In this document: piece after piece, positions 57,796-64,000 of the stretch
How positions within the stretch are numbered: the first letter of the stretch is position 1
Layout: every line of letters begins with the position of its first letter
Assembly: GCA_948567375.1 (NCBI GenBank)
Contig: OX419759.1
Coordinates: 60,230,593 to 60,294,592 of the forward strand
Origin: Lunularia cruciata
Lineage: Eukaryota > Streptophyta > Marchantiopsida > Lunulariales > Lunulariaceae
Direction: 5' to 3'
Length of the DNA stretch: 64,000 bases
Notes under the pieces: generated by a model
Databases searched by the model: none
Told to the model about the DNA's origin: nothing
The model's input: the letters and a program-made list of their open reading frames with translations, nothing else
Made by a program: the position numbers and the translations under genes

Positions 57796-59100
57796 TTTAA
57801 TATTGTTGATCTTGTACGACAAAAAATTCATGAGGAGATTACGGATTGTTGTACTTATGAACATTTTGACAATAGTAGTAAGAAATTTGGTCAAGCAATG
57901 AGGAAAGTAAAGAAATTCCAAGGCAAAGTGACTTTTTTTTAATACAAATGAACTATTATATTCAAGAATATTTTTAATCAAATCTATAGTGGATGTGAGT
58001 TCTGTTTGTTTATCTTTTCATAGTACACAAAGAGTGGTGACATTACACTCTTTTGGGAATAATTCTGCCTAAGAGATTGAATATGAAACAATAGATTGTC
58101 ATCATAATGACACTTTTATCTCATTTTTAGTTATCTACAACTTGTATCCTTATGGGACCAACCTGTTCTTACCACAATATTATAAATTTGAACAACATCA
58201 AATTGTTACAATGATTGTAAATTAAAAATGTAGCAAACATTAAAAAGATGAAAATAATTTGAAGGTTGAGTTTTTATTCTTTTCAGAATAATAGTTCTCT
58301 TAATAAGCTCTCAATAATTTTACTTGGTATTGGTTTTTTCTTAATATATTCAACTTGCATGACTTGTTCAATTTTTCTCATACCATTTGGATAATTTGGA
58401 TAATGTACAATAAAATCTCTCAATAGTATGTATACAATAAAATGTCAATAATAGAAAAACATATTTCTATAGTTAATTTACATTGATATTATTAAGAAAA
58501 TAATATTTGACAACGTCAATCTTCACTTCAACCGCTTCTCTCCTTGTGTATAATAGAAGTCAAATCTCTCAACTATTGGTATCGTATATACATCCTATGC
58601 ATGGACTTTTCTAATCAATCATGTTATCTTTATTACATAAAGTTTCAGCTTATATATGAAACAATCTAATGCATTTATTGGTAAATCTAAAGAATATTTT
58701 AGCAGAATTTCTAGAAATGGATAACATATATTTTCATTGGTCTTATTTATTTTAACTTACAAGACTATCATGGACCGTTTTTACTACATTGATAACCTGA
58801 AGTTTATATATCTTTCCTTGCCTTTAAGAAACTCTCTCCAAAACTAGTTAATTTATATTAAATATTGAATCTATCTAAAATGAAATATCATATTCATGAG
58901 ATAAAATATATTTTCTCTTACAAAAAATGATTAAAAAATAGTAAAATACTAAATTAATTTTAAAATTCACAATTCAAGAAATATAATAATTTGGAGAATA
59001 AGTATTGATTAATCGAAATTCTCAGATGTAAATCCTGTCAATATTTTATCAGATTATAGATGCACATCCTATGTTTAAGTCACTGGTTTCGATCATGAAA
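57796..59100. other. AT-rich, no gene recognised
   Basis: Long A/T runs; nothing to support a feature. Confidence 0.45.
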
Positions 59101-59109
59101 AATTTGTGG

Positions 59110-59700
59110 TTTTCAATACTAAATTTGGAAGATCAGAGATGCTTGCGCGCACTCGATTTTATAATTACAGTTATTCTTAATGCCTCTCTGGAACCGTAGA
59201 GTTGAGACACAACCAATTCCGATATTCGATGACAAGAGTCGTTTCCGCGTGAAATGAAGAGGACAAATGGCATATTCTCTTCTGAGTGGAGCATAAAGTA
59301 TCCGGTACCGGTGATTTTGGTTGACTCCCGGTATCTCGTTAATCTTCACACAAGACAAAAGAGGGAAAACAGACAAAAGCGCGAATTCGGCCACGCGAGA
59401 ATGCGGAAGAGTCGGAGACGCATAGACGAACGGTAAAGTAGCTGTCGTCCGGTAGAAGGCTCCAATATCTGGGCTAAAGTAGCGGCACGGCTGGAGGTTG
59501 GTTCAAATTGGTGGCAACAGTAGCGTTGCTTTCAAGCAACATTTGCAGCGAGCAGTGACAATTCGGCAAAATTCCGTTCTGTGTACCTCGTCATGTCGAC
59601 GGTGAAGGTTCACATCAATAACATCGAAGGCGGTAAACAACATCAATTAACGGGACTGAATCTCGGTCATCAAGATTTGATGGAGTGTACGTTTCCTTTT
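59110..59700 (+). other. GC-richer block with a possible small first exon
   Basis: CG dinucleotides are frequent from 59130 to 59640, in contrast to the flanks. At 59594 an ATG opens MSTVKVHINNIEGGKQHQLT, then GLNLGHQDLMEC before a stop 30 nt further on. The tail TGGAGTGTACGT could hold a splice donor. No family recognised and no downstream exon found. It may be a gene start, a pseudogene or a regulatory island. Confidence 0.3.
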
Positions 59701-61005
59701 GTATCTCTCGATTGAATACATCCATGTCACTTCTTAATATCTGCTGATGTGGTTGTTGTATCCTGAAGATCTATATTCTTATGATGATGATCATCTACTT
59801 TGGAGGGAACTTCAGGCCTCTTAGATTTATCCAAGATCATGGGAGATGTTGTTTCCCTGTGAGGCAAAAGGAAGTTCCTAACAAATATGGTACATTTAGC
59901 AATAAGAATGGTTCAAAAGGGTGATGACTTGTGATCAACTCGAACTTGGGAAGTTGCTAGAGGGTATCCATAAGAATCCCATAAATATTCATTGGATATC
60001 TCAATAGTTTTATAAGGGTGGACTTTCCGTTGCGATTCATAAGATTTTATGGAGTGTCTTCCACACTAATGAAAATGAGAGTTTTCTGCAATTGACTCCC
60101 ATCCAAGATTCTAAAAAACACATAAAATAAGTTAGCGAATCCAATAATGATTTTTTGACTATTTATAAATATTCATAATTCCTCTTACGAGTCAACCCCT
60201 CTACCCATTGAAACCTATTGTAAAAGCCAAGGTCATCGCATGTTATTTATGGGAGCTAACCTAGCGTAAAAGACACGATGAAAGGGGCAAGTAATTGAGT
60301 GTAGAAGAAAAGTACCTCAGAGGTATCGTTCATGTGTCGCAATCTGATTTAGCTCAGAAATATTTTGCTAGAAGGACCAATATCTCCCCAAGGATTCTCT
60401 CAGCAGATACCAGTATTATACGAGAATTCAAAACTTGTTCTCTGATGGAGCCCGTCCCTTAGGAAGCAATGAAAACCCAATGACTACAACTGTTGTCATC
60501 CAAATGTCAGTAGTACACAACGGTAAGAGATATAGTCAGAAAACTTTAGAGGAGGAGGTCGTCTTTTTCATGCGTAGGGAAGTTGAAGCCGTCACGGATC
60601 ATGGACATGTTTAAAGAGTGCGGAATACAATATCATTTTGAAAGCAATGGGATTGGAAATGGACTACTTTACAGAGTAGAATGTCCTGTGGAGTTCTGAA
60701 AGCGTAAGGCCACAAAGGCCACAGCAGCAGGAAACTAACAGAGAGTCCCTTACGTGTGGGGATTGGACAGACGAAGAAGGAAGGAATGGATGAAGAGATA
60801 GAGGTGGACGATGGGGACAGATGGGCTCTTTCTTGCCTACTTGATGAGCAATCAATCGATTGATACAATCGATGGATGGATGGATACTGATTGATTAGTT
60901 GATTGAAAAGAGGCAAGAACGACAATCTATTCAGCCATTTGCAGAATCCAGTCTCTGCAGGGGTGGAGGGTAGCTGAGAGGAGAGGGGAGGAAGAGGAGG
61001 ATTCA
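59701..61005. other. No gene recognised; upstream flank of VTE6
   Basis: Mixed AT-rich sequence, becoming purine-rich towards 61 kb, with a (GGAT)4 run at 60871-60886. The sequence just before 61391 is probably the VTE6 promoter and 5' UTR. Confidence 0.4.
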
Positions 61006-61032
61006 GTAGAGGTAGAGATAGAGATAGAGAAA
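61006..61032 (+). repeat. (GAGATA)n purine microsatellite
   Basis: AGAGGTAGAGATAGAGATAG, then AGAAAG, about 360 nt before the VTE6 start codon. Such purine runs are typical of plant 5' leaders and promoters. Confidence 0.85.
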
Positions 61033-61390
61033 GTGTGGGGGTGTGTTTGGGGGCGGGGTGGACAAGAATCCGTCAAGTGGGTTGGTTGATTGGTCGGTCT
61101 AGTTCTGGTCGAAAGAAAAGGAAGGAAATCAATTTCTGGAAAGAGGAGAATGAGTCGAGTGGAGTTTCCGTCAGAGAGAGGATGGCTGGGATGCCTGGCG
61201 AGTGGCGCCAGAGCATGCTGCAACACCTGTTTTCTTCTGGTATTTGTTCTGATGTTGGGTTGCTTGGGGTACTTGTGATCTTCTACATACTGTAAGATTT
61301 CACTGAACGGAGTAAAGGAGGAGGAGAAACAGACAGACACAGACGGAGACAGGGGAATTATCTAGATAGTGGAAAGGAGAAGAGGAGGAT

Positions 61391-63853
61391 ATGTCTCTCG
61401 CATTATCTTTGGTACGAGCAGTGTCGTTGTCATCGAAGTTGATTGATAGTAACAAGTTCAATTCTTCGTCTCCTACTTCTGCTCCCTGTGGTGTCGCGTT
61501 CTCTGGTGTGAGAGGAGGACGAAACAGAGTTCTGGGGTCATGGACAGGTTTTCTTCAAAGTCCACGAAACTGTCCACGACGGTCCGTAGTGCTGCCTGCC
61601 AATGCTGCGAGGATCACGCTGTCGTCACTCCGGTCTTGTCCTCTGGAAGAGTATGGTGCAAGCTTTGGGAGTGGGGAAGGAGGTAGCAGATGTTGGAGGC
61701 TCTGGGGGCAGAGGACGAAGGAGAAGAGCTTAGGAAAGGGGAAGAGGAGGAATGTTGTGGCAGTCAAGTCGAGCTTGTCTGACACAGCGCAGCTAATAAT
61801 GGACGGGATCAAGTGGGGCTGGAATCTCGACCCGCCAACATGGAACGCTGCTTTTATCTCGATCGGCACAATTTTCGTCGTCGCTGCTCCGGTCCTGTGG
61901 GTTGGTCTCACGTTGCCGGGGATGTTGAGCGCTTATATCCTGGGGTCTCTGATTTGGCGAGCATATGGCGGGCAAGGACTTCTGACGATTTGCCTCTTTT
62001 ACATCATGGTATGTTCCTCTAACCCTGCTTGAGATTTCATATTATTGAAGCTTTCTTGTGGGTTCGGTTGGTGATGCGGGTAATGGTTGGATCCTGTAAT
62101 TTATGAGTTATTTTTCCGGATCAGGCCATTGGATCGTTGCAATACAAATTACAAGAGAGTGACCTCCTCTCTGCGCGTTCTAGTTAGCTCACTGTTCCTA
62201 CGAATTGGATGTTAAGATTGATGTTCATCTTGTTCCAATTCTCCCCTGTTTGTCCTGGCGAATTCAGTGAAATATCTCGTTAGTGAATTTAAATATGTAT
62301 TTTTTTCAGTTGGAATATTTGTACCCCTAATAGTTGTGAGGATGCTGCTGGGAACAACCGCAGTGTGGACGATTGAGGCTGCCGTAAAATGGGAGATGGA
62401 ATAAAATGCTGAGAACCCAGTCATGGATGACTTTTGTGATAGATCACTAAAATGCATCTCGGACGTCGTGATATGAAGACCGTTTCGGCGTATGATAGTC
62501 TAAAATTTCCATCGATTCTTTGGGGTTATCTGCTGTCGAGGATAGAAGCGACTTCGATGACTTCCTCTCGTTCTAACGCATATCTCGCAGATAAAAAGCT
62601 TGCTCAGGGTCAAAACGGAAATTGCAGGATCGAATGGGTGGCGTGGAAAATCCACTCCGATGAATTTCTTTGACTAGTTGGTCCCATGTGAAAGCCCAAA
62701 ATATTTTTGGGACCTATACTTGAGGAACGTTTGATGGACATAACTGTTGAGGGTTTGATTAGTTTGAGTTACATGCGGTGGTTTGGTCTTCCAACGTATC
62801 AAGCAGATAGAACTTGCATCCCTGGAATTCTGAACAAGTAGAACTGGCCAATGGGGTCTAGTATCTCGATGGTGATGAGATGCTCGGTTGTATAGAGAAA
62901 GTTGAATTGATTGTGGGTGTTGATTGAGTGCAGGCAACGGCTGCAACGAAGCTGAAACTGAAAGAGAAACAAAAAGAGGGAATCGCTGAGCAAAGGAGTG
63001 GAAGGAGAGGCCCTGGTAGTGTGTGGGGTTCTGGTACTGCAGGTGCTTTGTGCGCTCTGCTTACAATTTTCGGTGTGGGCGGTCCAGAAATTGCTCCTCT
63101 GTGGCATTTAGGATATTTAGCTAGTTTGTGCACGAAATTGAGTGATACCATCTCCAGCGAAATTGGAAAAGCGTTTGGCAAAACCACGTAAGATCATCCA
63201 CTTCATTTTGCGAGTCCTTTTCATTGTTCTTGCTACCAAGATTCAGATATGCATTTGCACACACGTATTTTTCATTGTATGCTCGCTTGGACGCCCGTCT
63301 CCTGTTCTACGAGCTTCTATGAGATGGATCTCGAAGTCCGTCTGAGGTCTTCCATAAGATGTAAGGTTTCTGTATGGAAGTTCAGATCCAGCGATTCAAA
63401 GATACAGAACACAACGTCTACCTTAGGTTATATTGCACGTTTATACTTCTCACTGAGAAGAGAGCTGAATAGATTAACAATAACAATAACAATTTACCAT
63501 CATTTATTTGCAGGTACTTGGTAACTTCCTTCTCCATCGTACCTCGTGGAACAGAGGGTGCAGTCAGTGTGGAAGGCACTCTAGCTGGTCTTTTTGCTGC
63601 TGTATTCCTGGCCGCGACTTCATACACCCTAAATCAGGTCTGTGACGACCAGGGGACATTGCCTAAAATTTCTAACCTTGATTATGAAATATATTTCATG
63701 TGAGAACTCAGGTTTACCTCTAGCTGATGAAATCATTTTCTTCTGCAGATTGATGCTACCGGTGCAGTCGTTGCTGTTTTGGCTTCACAGGTTGCGAACC
63801 TGCTTGAAAGCTACCTGGGAGCTACTCTACAAGGCAGAGCTGGCTTTGAATGG
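61391..63853 (+). CDS. VTE6: Phytyl-phosphate kinase VTE6 (DUF92/TMEM19 family), exons 1-4, incomplete
   Basis: VTE6 phosphorylates phytyl phosphate to phytyl diphosphate in the chloroplast envelope, supplying tocopherol and phylloquinone synthesis from recycled chlorophyll phytol. Exons: 61391-62008, 62934-63187, 63514-63637 and 63749-63853, all GT-AG with matching phases (367 codons so far); the last exon or exons lie beyond the right edge. Residues 1 to about 130 are Ser/Arg-rich and fit a plastid transit peptide. From about residue 135 come WGWNLDPPTWNAAF and hydrophobic segments. Family signatures: GRRGPGSVWGSGTAGALCAL, CTKLSDTISSEIGKAFGKTT (spans the exon 2/3 join), VPRGTEGAVSVEGTLAG, ASQVANLLESYLGATLQGR. 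The start is the first ATG of the frame. No defect seen. Confidence 0.9.
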
Positions 63854-64000
63854 GTAAGTTCTGCTTTCTTTAAGCTTTACTTACGTGCAATATGCCATAA
63901 AAACAACAAAACTGTGAACAGTATGGATTGCTTAAAATCGGGGTAACCTGTTTCATCTACAAGTGAACATCACTGTTCTCATCAGTAACGTCACAAACGC
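63854..64000 (+). other. Start of VTE6 intron 4
   Basis: It begins GTAAGT after ...GFEW and stays non-coding to the window edge. The C-terminal exon is not included. Confidence 0.75.

Noticed and set aside
60611-61340. Minus-strand open stretches upstream of VTE6
   Set aside because: They reflect purine-rich leader and promoter sequence read in antisense; Ser/His/Pro-rich with no known domain.
1-64000. CRISPR arrays, bacterial operons, rRNA genes, tRNA genes
   Set aside because: Introns, plastid-targeted enzyme and LTR elements show a eukaryotic nuclear region. No spaced short direct repeats of CRISPR type and no convincing full tRNA cloverleaf were seen, although tRNAs cannot be excluded by eye.

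Overview
This is a repeat-dense piece of a streptophyte (green-plant lineage) nuclear genome. Two spliced host genes show this. VTE6-type phytyl-phosphate kinase is a chloroplast vitamin E/phylloquinone enzyme, and it carries GT-AG introns. The other gene is a 13-exon SLC33A1/Acatn acetyl-CoA transporter. The rest is plant-type Ty3/gypsy and Ty1/copia LTR retrotransposons, a pogo-like DNA transposon, and AT-rich sequence. I cannot place the species. A charophyte-grade alga or a seedless land plant would fit, because 5-methylcytosine-methyltransferase-bearing retrotransposons have, to my knowledge, been described in charophytes.

Layout. 1-3205: minus-strand gypsy element (5' LTR, tRNA primer site, an extra upstream zinc-knuckle ORF, then an open gag running off the left edge). 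3206-11060: plus-strand Ty3/gypsy element with the order gag - protease - DNA cytosine methyltransferase - RT - RNase H - integrase - PHD finger, then its LTR. Its polyprotein has eight premature stops (six TAG, two TGA) and one 1-nt frame break. 11061-11165: start of a second copy of that LTR. 11165-12659: truncated minus-strand gypsy of a second family. 13805-14394: solo LTR of that second family (target duplication ATGCC). 14.9-17.2 kb: two separate tandem-repeat blocks. 17.3-26.9 kb: mostly non-coding, with short tandem, inverted and dispersed repeats. 27049-29803: internally deleted copia element. 29.8-35.3 kb: non-coding. 35313-41855: acetyl-CoA transporter on the minus strand. 44601-52470: full-length decayed gypsy of the second family (target duplication ATATG), carrying a nested pogo-like transposon at 46175-47738 (target TA). 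52.5-61.4 kb: AT-rich and non-coding, with a GC-richer block at 59.1-59.7 kb. 61391 to the right edge: VTE6 exons 1-4; the gene continues outside the window.

Most notable is the methyltransferase-plus-PHD retroelement. It joins a predicted DNA-methylation writer and a predicted histone-tail reader in one mobile polyprotein. All of its premature stops can be explained by C-to-T change at CAG or CGA codons, the outcome expected when methylated cytosines deaminate. The two host genes are unrelated to the transposons. Their exon joins were checked for phase and mostly keep the family motifs in frame; transporter exon 10 is the exception.
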